NCBI RefSeq assembly: GCF_004011695.2
Contig: NC_082418.1
Span: forward strand, 930,001-994,000
From: Ascochyta rabiei
Taxonomy: Eukaryota > Ascomycota > Dothideomycetes > Pleosporales > Didymellaceae
Length of the DNA: 64,000 nucleotides
Direction of reading: 5' to 3'
Each line of letters starts with the position of its first letter. The first letter of the stretch is position 1. This document shows positions 21,474-34,181 of this stretch, one piece after another. Made by a program: the position numbers and the translations under genes. Below the pieces are notes generated by a model. The model did no database searches, was not told where the DNA came from, and saw only the letters and a program-made list of their open reading frames with translations.

Positions 21474-23575
21474 GCTTGAGCTTTGCGGCGTTCACGTGGC
21501 GGAGCAAAAGGCTCTCATGCGTCAAGACAGAGGGGTAGAGAGGTGTATGGAGGGAGGACGACTATAATCCAGGCCAGCTCAGACCAGTCGCAGGAGTACA
21601 GAGGTGTGCAGCAAGAGAGACAGAATGCAGAGACGCACAAGGTATTACAATGAGACCTGCTAGAGAAGAGAGAGGAGGCAATGGGCGAAGCGCCCGGTAT
21701 CTAAAGCGGGCGCTTCGAAGGCCGCGAACCCGTGGATTGGATAGAGGGGAGGCACGGGCAGCTGCCGGTGGAGAGAGATGGGAAGGATAGCGGGCGGGTA
21801 CTTACAACGTGTAAAAGGCAAGATGCTTGCACGACTGCAGGTGCCCGTCTGATAGGCTGGCGGGGGAGACGAGTAGGTTGCAATGGCGCGCAGAGGAGGG
21901 CGCGGAGTGGGTGGCTCCAGAAATAGACGCCCGGGAGAAGTCAATAGACGAGGACCAAGAGATGCACGTCCAGAGCAGGGCGCTGTTGTGCGAAGGTGGT
22001 GGTCTTGATATATCTGACAGCCTGCTGATCCTACTAGTCAGCACGGTTGCAGAGGGCAGTCCAGAGCGGTAATCGTGCGCGTCGTCAAGGTCGCACGCAG
22101 ACTGTCTTGCGCCCCAGAGACGGTGAGGTCTTCCAGAGAAGAGGAAGGCGGCAGAAGGGGGCCATGTTCACACCTCGTGCCCCTCGGGCGCAGAGCGCTG
22201 CCGAGCGTGCGGGCGTTGAACGTCCAGGACACTGGACACTCGACGTCCAATTGCTGCACGCTGTTTCGCGCCTGCAAAACGCGACATGGCTGTCGTGAGA
22301 GGTGAGTGGTCGGAGGATGCAGGGACTGTGCATTCGAGTACATTTACGCTAACGCGGGCTCCCGCCAATCGTGATCCAAACTCAAAGGCGCCGCCCCGCC
22401 GTGGGAAGCCACAGCACGACCTCGAGAGTCGAGTCCAACTGTCCAACTGTCCAAGACGGTCGTCGTGGGCAAGACGCTCGCTCGAACCAAACCTTGTTTT
22501 CCTCGCGTGTCTCCGTTGCCGCCCGTTCATGGCATGCGAGCACCCTGCCGTCCGCGCTCTTATTTTAACCCAAGCTGTCTGCCTCCGTTCGCCACAGCCG
22601 TCAGCTCAGCGCACGTCTCGCCAGGCTGGGAACGTGAGCAGTGAGCACGGTAGCGCCGCTGATCCTTGCGCTGCAGCTGCAGGACGAGGCACATCGCATA
22701 CAACGAACGCTAGTGAGCCACGCGTAGACCCAGCCTGTGCAACACACCACCAAGCATCCAGGCTATTTACCTGGACACTCTCCATGCTCTAGCCATAGGA
22801 AGACTCATCTGTTTCGATCATCCCCCGCCTATTCTTGGGATCTCTTGCACGATGTGAAGTGGAGTGGCACGCGGGCCGCAAAATACCTGCCATGCCCCCA
22901 ACGGTCGCAGCAAGTGAGTGTGTTGGCATCTCTCTACAAGTCCACGTTGTCTGCGAGGCGTGCTTGCATCTTCGTGTCGTGCGTGCAGCTCTTAGCATTG
23001 AACACGACCAGGTAGAGAATCCCCCTCCCTCAGCCCTCCCTCCAACATGGCAGCATGTGCAGAATTCCAGCCAGGCACGCCGCCGCCACGAAGCGGGCGC
23101 TGTCGCTATCTACCGGACTGCTATGCCTTGCTTGCGGTGCAGTTGAGACATGCGAGATGGAAAGCTCACGCACGGCTGCTGTGTCAGTCCTGGCTGCAGA
23201 CATGGCTACTTTGGCCCGGCGCCTTGCGTGTTTCCGCGTCTCACTGCCACGCTTTCGGCCTCTCGCACGCACTGCGTACCACCGTCCAGCCGTCTGATGA
23301 CGTCACGACTGCGCGCCCTACCGCCAGCCCATTTGAGTTTCTTTCGCATCGAGCTGCAGTCCTCAGCAGAGCAAGAGTAGCGAACCTCGCTTCAAGCGTG
23401 CAGTGTCGTGCGTGGTGTACATGTGCCACAATCTCAGCAGAGAACAAACACGAACACGCTTCTCACCTACCCAATGCCAACCCCTCCACAAAGTGCAAAG
23501 AATAAACTTCATATCCACCTACCAGTCTTCCTCTCCTCAGCCTTCTCATCCTCCACAAAGTGCAGAGAATATGTT
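21474..23575. other. 2.1-kb intergenic region
   Basis: Upstream of the four-TM gene and downstream of the disordered protein gene, both on the minus strand. Several 60-170 codon ORFs overlap on both strands without recognisable domains. The only structure noted is the 67-bp tandem duplication at its right end. Confidence 0.5.
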
Positions 23576-23616
23576 TCATATCCACCTACCCGTTTTCCTC
23601 TCCTCAGCCTTCCCAT
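23483..23616. repeat. Tandem duplication, two 67-bp copies plus a partial third
   Basis: Copies span 23483-23549 and 23550-23616, about 90% identical, with the next unit starting CCTCCACA at 23617. The disordered protein ORF terminates inside copy 2; the same stop context is present in copy 1 at 23509. Confidence 0.9.
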
Positions 23617-25198
23617 CCTCCACATCACAGTAACTCCCATCAAACATTCCTCCCGTGAACAGCGGCTCAGGCCGCATCTCATCTTCACGCCCCATCCTCG
23701 CCCCATCCTCGCGCACATCCCGTTCCGATTCAGTCGTGCATGCACCACACACCAGGCCCTCGACCACCCCTTGGCACGTGAAGCTTTCCTCCAAAGCCAG
23801 CCGCTTCGTAGCGCGAAGCACCCAAGGCATCCAAGGCCGTGCAGGATGCGCAAGCCTGTCGAGCCCGATAGCCGAGGAAAGGGACGTTGGCTTACCTCGT
23901 GCCTTCTCGCTCGCCGTGTCTGGATGAGGAGCGGGGCGTCGTGGGGAGAAATCGCCAGCGACAGCAGCAGGTGATGGGGGCATAGGTGCGGAGATTTTGG
24001 CTTTCAGGACGTCGTGCGCTTGCTCCGCTCCGCTTGGCTTGCACGTACCCGTGGGGCTGGGCTGGGCGTCTGGGGCTCTGGTTGCTGGGCTTCGGAGCAG
24101 CCGTGTGGCCAGTTGCGGATCCTGGGCCACGTGCTTCAGGCTACCTTGACTTGGTACCTTGTTATGACAGTCTGATGACTCCGAACCTACTGTTGCTGTA
24201 TAGGTAGGTGGCCATGGTGGCGCTACAGCTGATTCCTCACTCCCTTCCGGGGGCTTTGGTGGCATGGGAAAGCACGGGAAGGGCGTCCGAGGCAGAGGCT
24301 TGTTCAAATCCAATCCTCTACCCTGATCACGCTGCGAACGTCCTCTAGGGGCATCACCCAACGGAGGCTGTGGTGGCAGGCATTTGTTCGTGTCCAGTTC
24401 CAAGACGGTTCGGCGAATCTTGATGGGTACTTCGCGTGATGTGCGCGAGACGTCGCCATAACTTACCACAGAGTCATTTCGTAGTCTCCGCTGGCCTCCA
24501 CCTTCGCCGGTGACGTATGCCGCTGTAGGTGAACGACGTTGTCGTGGATCTGCAACTTCCTCTTCCACCACAAACTCCGGCGAGGGCACACGGCTGCTTT
24601 CATCGGTAGGGTGAGGTTGATACATCTCGAAGACTACACCTGTCCGCCTTTCCCTCCAATAATCCCTCAAGCCTCTCCAGAGCAGCTGACCCTCGCCTGG
24701 CGGTCCCGCTCGGTAGATTTCTTTGAGCCTTTTGATGTACGACTGACCCTTACCGCGTTGGTTCTTCAAATCCATCGTTGTACGCTGTTCGACGTCAGTA
24801 TCAACATCGCTCCACTCTGAACTCGAATCTGGGTTGGATTCTTTGACCGAAGCTTGGAAGCTTGGGAAGACAGTCACAGTTGAAGCCGTCCTCGCTTCCG
24901 TTGTACGCAGTGTGCTAGGTTTCAGGTAGGTGGGATCGCAATGCGTCGATTGTGCGTACCCTTCCGTCGTGTAGAGGTCGCAGTAATAGGTCGACGCTCT
25001 TGGGGACAACTCTTCATTCTCACTAGACCAGGATTTTGTACTCGGAGATTGCATACGAGCTGCTGGGTGACCTCTGTCGTCGTGTTTATTGTGATCAACA
25101 GAATGACCTACGGTTTGGGTTTGATCTTGCACGGCTTCAACACCAGTGGAAGTCCCTCCGTCGTCTTCTGTGTTGCGTCTAGGGCAGCTCTGGCTCAT
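23576..25198 (-). CDS. Uncharacterised, largely disordered protein
   Basis: A single open frame from ATG 25198 to TGA 23576, 540 aa. The protein is dominated by Ser, Pro, Arg and Glu and looks intrinsically disordered. The most structured segment is near residues 160-210 (KGQSYIKRLKEIYRAGPPG, then LLWRGLRDYWRERRTGVVFE), a basic amphipathic stretch possibly conserved. A Pro-rich region (about 300-340) contains LNKPLPRTPFPCFPMPPKP, which resembles SH3-binding sequence. The frame is open upstream of the chosen ATG to 25303 through non-ATG codons, so a 5' exon cannot be excluded. No family recognised. The final 14 residues come from a tandem duplication. Confidence 0.6.
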   Translation of the reverse strand: MSQSCPRRNTEDDGGTSTGVEAVQDQTQTVGHSVDHNKHDDRGHPAARMQSPSTKSWSSENEELSPRASTYYCDLYTTEGYAQSTHCDPTYLKPSTLRTTEARTASTVTVFPSFQASVKESNPDSSSEWSDVDTDVEQRTTMDLKNQRGKGQSYIKRLKEIYRAGPPGEGQLLWRGLRDYWRERRTGVVFEMYQPHPTDESSRVPSPEFVVEEEVADPRQRRSPTAAYVTGEGGGQRRLRNDSVVSYGDVSRTSREVPIKIRRTVLELDTNKCLPPQPPLGDAPRGRSQRDQGRGLDLNKPLPRTPFPCFPMPPKPPEGSEESAVAPPWPPTYTATVGSESSDCHNKVPSQGSLKHVAQDPQLATRLLRSPATRAPDAQPSPTGTCKPSGAEQAHDVLKAKISAPMPPSPAAVAGDFSPRRPAPHPDTASEKARGKPTSLSSAIGLDRLAHPARPWMPWVLRATKRLALEESFTCQGVVEGLVCGACTTESERDVREDGARMGREDEMRPEPLFTGGMFDGSYCDVEDGKAEERKTGRWI

Positions 25199-26030
25199 TA
25201 CTGGCGGCTCAGTATTTGTTCGATGCTCAGAAATCGTCAGTGGATAATACTCTTGCTCAAAGTCTGTTCGGTTTGGACACGGTTCATGTGCCGGGTGGAT
25301 CAAGGGCGTTTGTTGTTATATAGTCCTTCTTAAAGCTGCACTGTGCGGTCATTGAACAAAGAAGCCACAATGGCCGGAGCATCTCAAAGTTTCTAGAGAT
25401 GGCAACAAAGACCAAGCTGTCCCCAGAATCCACTCTATCGACTCGGTTCGCTAAGTACTTTCTAACATGATCTGGGCTGACTAGGTTTTTGCTGGTGGAT
25501 TGTACTAGGTGTTTGTACATGATGTTCCGTTGAAATTTTGCACGATGAGCAGTAGAGAGGTCGACAAACTGGGGCTTCTTGTTGACAGCGGATCGAGCGT
25601 GCCAGTAAATTATCGTTCGGGTACGATGCTGCAGCAAGTCTATCAAATACCGGAGAAGTGCGGAAGTAATGGTGGTCGCGCACCTCGGGACGGCTGTGCG
25701 CCAGAGGGTAGTCCCGGAAGCACGCACGTACCCAGAGGACAGCTAGGAGCTAGACAAGGGAGTTAAGGGTCTGCATTAGTACTGTCGTAGCGTAGAACAG
25801 ACAAGCTCGGATCGGAGATGCATTCACAATGCAACAATGCTAGACCTTGACTACGCATTTTTGTAAGCTGGTTCGTGGTGAGAACAACGGATACAAGACT
25901 CTTCGAGTGCATCATTAACTTGGGTATTGGATTGCATTTGTTGCATCTCGTGTACAGAAAATCGCTATATCATAATCATTGCACTTCTTGGTGGTGCTTT
26001 TTCGTCACTTCTTCTCTCAAAAGCAACCTC
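25199..26030. other. Intergenic gap
   Basis: 5' flank of the disordered protein gene and 3' flank of enolase. No coding or RNA gene signal. Confidence 0.5.
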
Positions 26031-27526
<1,496 letters not shown>

Positions 27527-27527
27527 C

Positions 27528-27533
27528 TATATA
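27528..27533 (-). promoter_or_regulatory. TATA box of the enolase gene
   Basis: TATATA on the minus strand, in GCCTATATAGAC context, 78 bp upstream of the enolase start codon. Spacing fits a core promoter of a strongly expressed gene. Confidence 0.55.
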
Positions 27534-27945
27534 GGCGCAGTCCAGCCCTACGACGCGGTGCGTGGCAGACTACAACGTTCTGGTCAAGCGTCACCGGCCG
27601 GCGATGAGGTGGATCCCGAAGAAACACTCGACCACTGCCCAGCCCTTGACTGTCAGAGGCCAGCGGAGCCTCAAACTGGCATTGGGTGTGGGATGGCACG
27701 GCCGGCCGCGGATGGAAGGCTGGTGAAGAGCTTGACTTACCAGGTGGGTGAAAAAAGTTGCACTGGGTGTTTTGTTTGGATGTGTCAAGGATCAAGTAGT
27801 TGATGAGAAAGAGGGGCACGTCGCGACCTCGTTGAGCACATCGCCTGCCCCGCCATGCCGCAGGGCTCATTGGCCGCCGCGCCGTGTGTCGTAAGAGCGT
27901 GCGTTGATCGTATCACAAGAGCATTGGCGCAGCTGTCACGGCCAT

Positions 27946-28062
27946 GACCGTCTTCTAGAAATGTTGGGAGGAGGCTTCCACCATGACTGCCTTCTAGAGT
28001 TGTTGGGAGGAGGCTTCCACCACGACTGCCTTCTAGAATTGTTGGGAGGAGGCTTCCACCTC
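27946..28062. repeat. 39-bp minisatellite, three tandem copies
   Basis: Copies at 27946-27984, 27985-28023 and 28024-28062, each containing TTCTAGA and TTGGGAGGAGGCTTCCACC; they differ at about 2-5 positions each. The core GGAGGCTTCC is an inverted repeat. Located about 500-610 bp upstream of the enolase start codon. Confidence 0.92.
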
Positions 28063-28728
28063 GACTGATCGCCGGTTGGATGTACCCCTCCAGTCTCTGA
28101 TCGTCACCACATCTACGCACTCAGCTTCGAGAGGCTTCTCCGGTGCACCTCACCTGAAAGCTACCCAGAGCTTGTGGCAGCTTGTTCCAGCTTATAAGTG
28201 ATACAGCTTGGAGCAATTCGCCGTCTTCTCTCTTCAGATACACGGTTGTCCCAATGCACAGCCGTTGGCCTAGAATGGTGTGATGAACCCCCCCGAGCAG
28301 TTCCAGGCTCAGGCAGACAGCAGCCGGGGACCTACTGGCGGTGACCACCGAGCTCTCTAATTGCAAGTGAAATGCTGCGTGTCACGGTATCTGGTATCTG
28401 CAAACGGCCTTGTGCTGAATCTTTACATTACGTTGAACGCGCTACCGCCATGTACCTGACAAGGCAAGTACCCGGATGACGCCAGTGCGCCGATCGCGCC
28501 TATCGTGCAAATTCGCCCAGGCTTCAGTTTAGCGCTGGATGCGCTGGATGCAGACTCCAGACACTGCGCAACAGAGGGACTATACCGAGGTTTCAGAAAG
28601 AGCTGCATCGGATCTGTGTTCCTGCGTTATTATCGTAGTTGGGTGCAAGCTATGCGCAACGCACGATTCGCCGACAACGTACGCGCCTGCACATTGATTG
28701 GACGTGTCTCACGATAATGCGCTGGTAA

Positions 28729-29562
28729 TCACCGTCTTCTTTTGGGTGATCTCGATGTACTCCTCCGTTCGCCTCCTGCCAATGATCCTTCTCGACTTCT
28801 GTGTTCCAGCTCCTTCCTCTTGCTTGCGCTTTGCGATGCAGAGGTCCTCCCAGAAGATGTACTTGTGCGACTCGAGGTATCAGATCTCGTCGCAGAGACA
28901 AAGTCAATAGCCTCTCTCGGTGTTCTGGCTTTCTCCTGCTCCTTCGCCTTCAAGATCCGCTTCTGCGAGGCCCTCAACTCCTCTACATATGCCCAGGGTG
29001 GAAACACCACAGGCACAGCCAGACTCTCGGGTAGAGTAGATGCATGTTGCTCCTCATCGCTGATGCCAGCAAAGCTCATCAACTTTTGCGAATGACCGGG
29101 GTCGCGCAGCACCGAAGAGCTCTCCAGCCGTTGATTAAAGTGCTGCCCCTTCTTCTTCAACTCGAGAAATTGGGCAAACTTCTTTGTCGCTCGTTGTGGC
29201 GGCGAGCCCGGCGGCGAAGCTGGGATCTCGAAATTGGGCACGGTGGGTAAGGTTAGATTCTGAATGACAGCTCGATTGGACGTGTACGGCGAGCCTGGAG
29301 GAACATCGTCGGCTGCGTCGTTGTCTGCTGGAGGAGGCGACGCAGTTGGGCCTTGCGCAGGCCCGTTGACTGGAGCAGGCGGCGGTGAAGTGACCTTCTC
29401 GGGAGCAGCTTCGGGGACGGAGACGGCTGCTACAGGAACGTTTGCCAACTCGATATTAGTAGCTATCGAAGTCCTCCTAGGTACATATGCGAGTCTCACC
29501 TTGGCTGTCGTCGCTGGGAGCTGCTCCTCCTCGTCACTGCTTTCATAGTTTACTCCCAGCAT
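28729..29562 (-). CDS. HCNGP-family protein (SAP30-binding protein homologue)
   Basis: Nuclear protein of the HCNGP family; the human member SAP30BP is linked to transcriptional repression and splicing. Single exon, 277 aa, starting MLGVNYESSDEEE, the typical acidic opening of the family. The HCNGP domain spans about residues 110-215, with NFEIPASPPGSPP, FAQFLELKKKGQHFNQRLES and DPGHSQKLMSFAGI clearly visible. The C-terminus is Arg/Ser-rich and ends SPKRRR, resembling a nuclear localisation signal and an RS-like tail. Divergent from proteasome PRE4 with 221 bp between start codons. Confidence 0.88.
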   Translation of the reverse strand: MLGVNYESSDEEEQLPATTAKVRLAYVPRRTSIATNIELANVPVAAVSVPEAAPEKVTSPPPAPVNGPAQGPTASPPPADNDAADDVPPGSPYTSNRAVIQNLTLPTVPNFEIPASPPGSPPQRATKKFAQFLELKKKGQHFNQRLESSSVLRDPGHSQKLMSFAGISDEEQHASTLPESLAVPVVFPPWAYVEELRASQKRILKAKEQEKARTPREAIDFVSATRSDTSSRTSTSSGRTSASQSASKRKELEHRSREGSLAGGERRSTSRSPKRRR

Positions 29563-29783
29563 TGTGTCTTGTACTGAGGTGAAAGAGCAACCACCAAGAT
29601 CTCGTGTGGAGTGTGGCCCGTGCCCAAGCTACTGCCAAGCATATCGTGGTGGAGCTGCCTGCACGGCGACAGTGACCATCAACCACGCACCTCCGAACAC
29701 TGCCTTCTCGCCAACACACGCCGTCAACTCCCGAACAAGACATCCAACGCCACAACAAGACATCCAAGACCACCAAACGCACG

Positions 29784-30675
29784 ATGAACCACCTTCCGCA
29801 AGCCTGGGGCCGTGTAAGACGCCTCCCCGCTTGACAAACACCGCCATACTGACATCAACACAGCCTAGAGACGATGTCTACGGCGCGTATGACCACTCAC
29901 ACTTCCAGTCGATGGGTCCGACCCAGCACTCGCAGCAACCCATCGTTACGGGTACTTCGGTGCTAGCGGCAAAGTTCAAGGACGGCGTGGTCATTGCGGC
30001 GGACAATTTGGGTATGATGCAGCCTACTGTCACCGAGCTACAAGACTTATGTGCTGATCTTCTGCCACAGCCTCGTATGGATCACTCGCCCGCTTCACCG
30101 ATGTCAAGCGACTACGGAAGTTCAACGATGAGGTAGTTGTAGGCTTCGGCGGTGACGTCTCGGACATGCAGTACCTCGATCGCCTCCTCAACTCTCTCGA
30201 TATCCGCGAGAACTACTCGTCGACAGATGACTCTCTCAACGCCAAGAACCTCCACACATATCTCGCCAAAGTCATGTACAACCGCCGATCGAAGTTCGAC
30301 CCACTGTGGAACCATCTTTTGATCGCTGGCCTGGATGGCGAGGGCAAGCCTTTCCTTGCGAGTGCAGATCTGCTTGGCACCACATTCTCCTCCCCGTCGA
30401 TTGCCACAGGGTTCGGAGCGCATCTTGCACAGCCCATCATGCGGACAATATTGCCTGACGAGGCATCCGTACAGAACGTCACCAAGGAGCAAGCGGTAGA
30501 AAAGGTCAAGGAGTGCATGAAGGTCCTCTTCTACAGGGATGCCAGGAGTATGGACAGGTACTCTATCGCCGTCATCACCAAGGACGGTGTTGACCTGAAC
30601 GAGGACGTCAAGCTGGAGAACCAGAGCTGGGCTTTTGCCGAGAGGATCAGGGGATATGGCACGCAGACGGCGTAA
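29784..30675 (+). CDS. pre4: 20S proteasome subunit beta type-4 (beta7, PRE4)
   Basis: Non-catalytic beta subunit of the 20S proteasome core. Exons are 29784-29813, 29864-30011 and 30071-30675, 260 aa. The first exon gives MNHLPQAWGR, and splicing yields the conserved WGRPRDDVYGAYDHS. Exon 2 ends in IAADNL and exon 3 begins ASYGSLARFTDVKR, restoring the core strand. Introns are 50 and 59 nt. The mature N-terminus TGTSVLAAKF lies after a roughly 35-residue propeptide. C-terminal motifs include YRDARSMDRYSIAVI and the ending IRGYGTQTA. Length matches the family. Confidence 0.96.
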
Positions 30676-31031
30676 GGCTGACCTAGATGTTGCATGATAG
30701 CACGGAGATGATGATACGTCCAGAGCCAAGGAGCTCTTGAAGCTAAACGGCTGAACGATAGGCATGAATAAATGTACAATCTGATGGGATCATGATCAAT
30801 CTCAAACTCATGCCGTCCTTGGGGCAAGCCACACGCTCCCGTCTGCAGTGTCCACCACTTCGGCGGCAGGCCGACCTTGCCAGAACGGCCAATCGCGCTA
30901 GAGCCGGCGCGACCACTCCAAGCCACGATGCGGGGAAGCTCCGCAGTTACCACCCTCGTATAAAGACTTCAAGATGGAGAAAGCCCTGTTGAAAGATCCT
31001 GGTACCGGTTCATGTTTCCCCTGCCGTAACT
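30676..31031. other. Intergenic gap
   Basis: 356 bp between PRE4 stop and the epimerase start, both on the plus strand; presumably terminator plus promoter. Nothing further seen. Confidence 0.5.
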
Positions 31032-32160
31032 ATGTCGAACAAAACCCCGTCCAGTTCCAAAAAGCGCATAGTGATCACCGGCGGCTCAGGCGTAGTAGGG
31101 CGGTGTGTGATCGAGAAGCTGCTCTCGTACGGCCATGAGATACTCAATGTCGACCAAACACCGTTGGACAACCCAAAAGTACACACGCTGAAAGCCGATC
31201 TCACAGATGGCGCGCAAGCATTCAATGCCTTGAGCTGCCACTTCCAAATCAGCGAGCCTTTTCTCGAGGAAATGCGCGCGCCGGACGTCGTGATACATCT
31301 CGCTGGTGCGTATTCCGATATCGCAGTGATATACGCGAAAGAAGTTCAAAAGGAGAATACAAACATATAAAGTGAACTCCACACTATAGAAAGACTTGAG
31401 ACTGGATTGTTTGTTTCCATCTGATTGATCATCACACGGCTAACAAACGCACTCAGGCATCCCACAACCCAACCGCATCCCAGATAACGAGACCTTCCGC
31501 GTCAACATGCTCAGCTCGTACGCGATAATAGAAGCCGCGTGCAAACTGGGCATCAAGAAGATCATCCTCGCCTCCAGCATCACCGTGTACGGCGTGACAT
31601 ACGCCGAGGGCAATGTTTCGTTCCCGCACTTCCCCATCACCGAGGCCACGCCCACGGAGCCCATGGACGTCTACGCCACGTCCAAGGTGTGCATGGAGCG
31701 CGTGGCTGCCTCGTTCGAGAAGCGCTTCCGCGCAATGGCCCGGCCCGTCGACATGTACTGTCTGCGGTTCGGCGCTGTGGTGACGCCGGGCTGCCATCAG
31801 AGGACCATGACGGCGTATCTCGACCGCCCGCGCGACTGGAAGGTGCACGCCTGGAGCTATGTCGATGCGCGGGATCTGGGCAATCTGGTGCAGTGCTGCA
31901 TTGAGACGGACGGGCTGGGCTTCGAGGTCTTCAATGCCGTGAATGATGAGAACACGCTGCCCGATGGTGACGCGCATACGATTGACTGGCTGCGGCACTT
32001 TTGTCCAGAGTCGGAGATTCTGGACGAAGAGGCGCTGAGTGGGAAGAAGGCGCCGATTAGCAACAGGAAGGCTAAGGAGCTGTTGGGGTTCAAAGAAGAA
32101 TTTCCCTGGCGCGCCGAGAGGACAAAGTGGGTGGCGCAGGGGATTAGGGATGAGCGGTGA
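31032..32160 (+). CDS. NAD-dependent epimerase/dehydratase (extended SDR)
   Basis: Extended short-chain dehydrogenase, probably acting on a nucleotide sugar or related substrate; the exact substrate is unknown. Exons are 31032-31305 and 31457-32160, 325 aa. The 151-nt intron (GTGCGT...CTCAG) is longer than most here; joining gives DVVIHLAGIPQPNRIPDNETF, then RVNMLSSYAIIEAACKLG. Seen: Rossmann motif VITGGSGVVGR (the family GxxGxxG), catalytic Tyr-Lys as YATSK, and upstream Ser in ILASSITVYG. The C-terminal substrate domain includes SYVDARDLGNLVQCCIE. Reading the first exon alone would give a truncated 112-residue protein, so the intron is required. Confidence 0.85.
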
Positions 32161-32292
32161 TTGTTTGTACAGTGCTTTGTATAGTACGAAATCAGGGTTC
32201 GATTTTGGGGCGAACGGGGTATCTTGTCATTCTTCAAGCAACAGTAGAGAGGGAAAAGAAAAATGGTAGCGAATGCGCCAAAACAAAAACAT

Positions 32293-34181
32293 CTACCAGT
32301 CCTGGCCTCTCCAGTCAAACTCCCCATCCACGTTTCGCCAGTTGCCTTGCTGGATCGCCTTGTCCCATCCCATCATGACAGCGAGTAGCCGGCATCCGAT
32401 ACTGCTGACGGTGCACACCATGGTATCGGCCTTGCCCAGCACCGCCAGGTCAAGCAGATACGCCCGACCCACGAGTTCCCTGAGCTTCATCGCCTGCTCG
32501 GGCACGTTGTCGTTGTCGAGCTTCTGCATGTCGTTTGCGTTGCCCACAGGCTGGCCCAAGCTGAAGAAGACGTCGCGGTAGAAGCCGCCTTCCCAGCCCG
32601 TGATCTCGTCGATCCACGGGTTCTTCTTGCCTTGGGCGGCCTCGAGCGCGGCTTTGGTGGCAAGCACGATGCGGTCTTGGGCGCGGATCGAGTTGGGGCC
32701 TACTTCTGACGACTCGTAGACGAGCGGGTCGTCCGAGGCAAGGACCATTTTTGACGTGGTATGACGTGTGAGGAGTGTGTTGCCTGCATCTAGGCTGCGC
32801 TTCTTGGACTTCTTGCCTGCGCTCTCGACCAGATCAATGTAGATCTCGCGTGCTGTGTCGGTGTAGCGGTCCAGCGGGATGTAGTCTTTCTGGTACTGAT
32901 ACTCCAGAGGGTGCCTGTCACCGTGGCGAACGTGCATACCGATGCTAATGCCGCCCTCCGACTTGATGTCGCCGTACAGTTCCAGGGCGCGGTTAAGAAC
33001 GTATTTCGCATCATCGGTACGGAGTTTGAAGAGCGCCTCATAACCTGTGCGCAGCAGGCCGAAGATTTTGTGCTGGCGTTGGACGCGCATCTTGGTGGCG
33101 TCCTCCCACTCTTCAGTAAAGGCATGGCCGAATGTTGAACGAACTGTCGCTCCAGAGACTACGATGTGTCGGGCGTTATGCGGGCAAGGAACCATATGCG
33201 ACTTGGGCGGCGGGAGACACCCTGCTGTAGGAGGGTTGATAAAGTATGACAAGTATTTTCCGTAGAGCCTGTCAGTGGTTAGACCCGATGAACACAGGTA
33301 GTTCATATGTGGACGTACCATCTGCTGTCGTCGATGAAGAAGGCTCGGTTCTCAGCTTTCGCCAATCCATACGACATCCACAAACGCATCAGAGAGTTTC
33401 CGAAGCCCGCGTCTTCTGTCTCCAACACATATGTCAAGGTCTTTTCACAGACCTTGAGTCCAGTAGTCGATAGTCCATCCGCAATCATCTCGTCCTCTAC
33501 AAATCCCTTGGGCCTCCCGCTCGGCTTCGATGGCGGCAACAGTGCCTGCTCTTCCGCTTCCTGTACATCAATGTAGTACTGATCTTTCTGATAGTAGTTG
33601 AGCATGCGCTTCGCAAAGCCAGCTGATGTATGCGCCTCCTGACGCATATCCTTGGACAGCTCCTCAGCCTGGTGGCATATGTCGCGATACTGAGCAGGTC
33701 GCAGAGGGAAGTCAAAGTTCGAAGGAATCGACACGGTCCACCTCATCTTGCCCGCGTTGTCTGCCATGGCAACTATAGACGGTTCCTGGGGTAACTGTGT
33801 TCCTCCTGCCATTTCCCACTCCTCCCCATCTGTATCATAGCTCGAAGACTGGGCCGAGGCATGCAGTTGGCGGACAATCAGCCACAGCAAGAGGATTACT
33901 GCGAATGCTCCGATAAGAACACGCTTAATCAACCGGGTGTGACTTGTTTGTGGTAGCTTCTTCCCATGACGGGGGATCAGAGACGGAAGGCTAGGCGAAG
34001 CGGGTGGTGACCGTGAAAGTAACCCGCGGCGGGAAGCTACTGTTGGAGACAAAAAAGCACCTGAAGTCGCGGACTGAATAGGTGGGGTAAGCTGGCTATA
34101 TGCCGCCGTGGACTGGATAGACAGATTGGGATTCCGTCTAACATGCATCTTGGAGAGCTTCTGGGTTGCTTGGTTCAGCAT
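32293..34181 (-). CDS. Type II membrane glycosyltransferase, fucosyltransferase-like
   Basis: Likely Golgi enzyme. Exons are 34181-33319 and 33268-32293, 612 aa; the 50-nt intron (GTACGT...GACAG) joins FFIDDSRW to LYGKYLSYFINPP. An N-terminal cytosolic tail of about 85 residues, basic and Ser/Pro-rich, is followed by one hydrophobic anchor (about 86-107, RVLIGAFAVILLLWLIV), then a stem and a lumenal domain. DAGFGNSLMRLWMSYGLAKA resembles the entry strand of fucosyltransferases, and IGMHVRHGDRHPLEYQYQ resembles their donor-binding HxRRxD-type motif. A late segment, KADTMVCTVSSIGCRLLAVM, resembles the conserved S-x-x-R acceptor region. I call GT23/O-FucT superfamily with moderate certainty; linkage specificity is not inferable. 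It is convergent with the epimerase gene, 132 bp apart. Confidence 0.65.

Noticed and set aside
27785..28120. 111-codon minus-strand ORF with 13-residue repeats (GGSLLPT-type)
   Set aside because: It exists because the 39-bp repeat is a multiple of 3; no conserved flanks, splice sites or start context.
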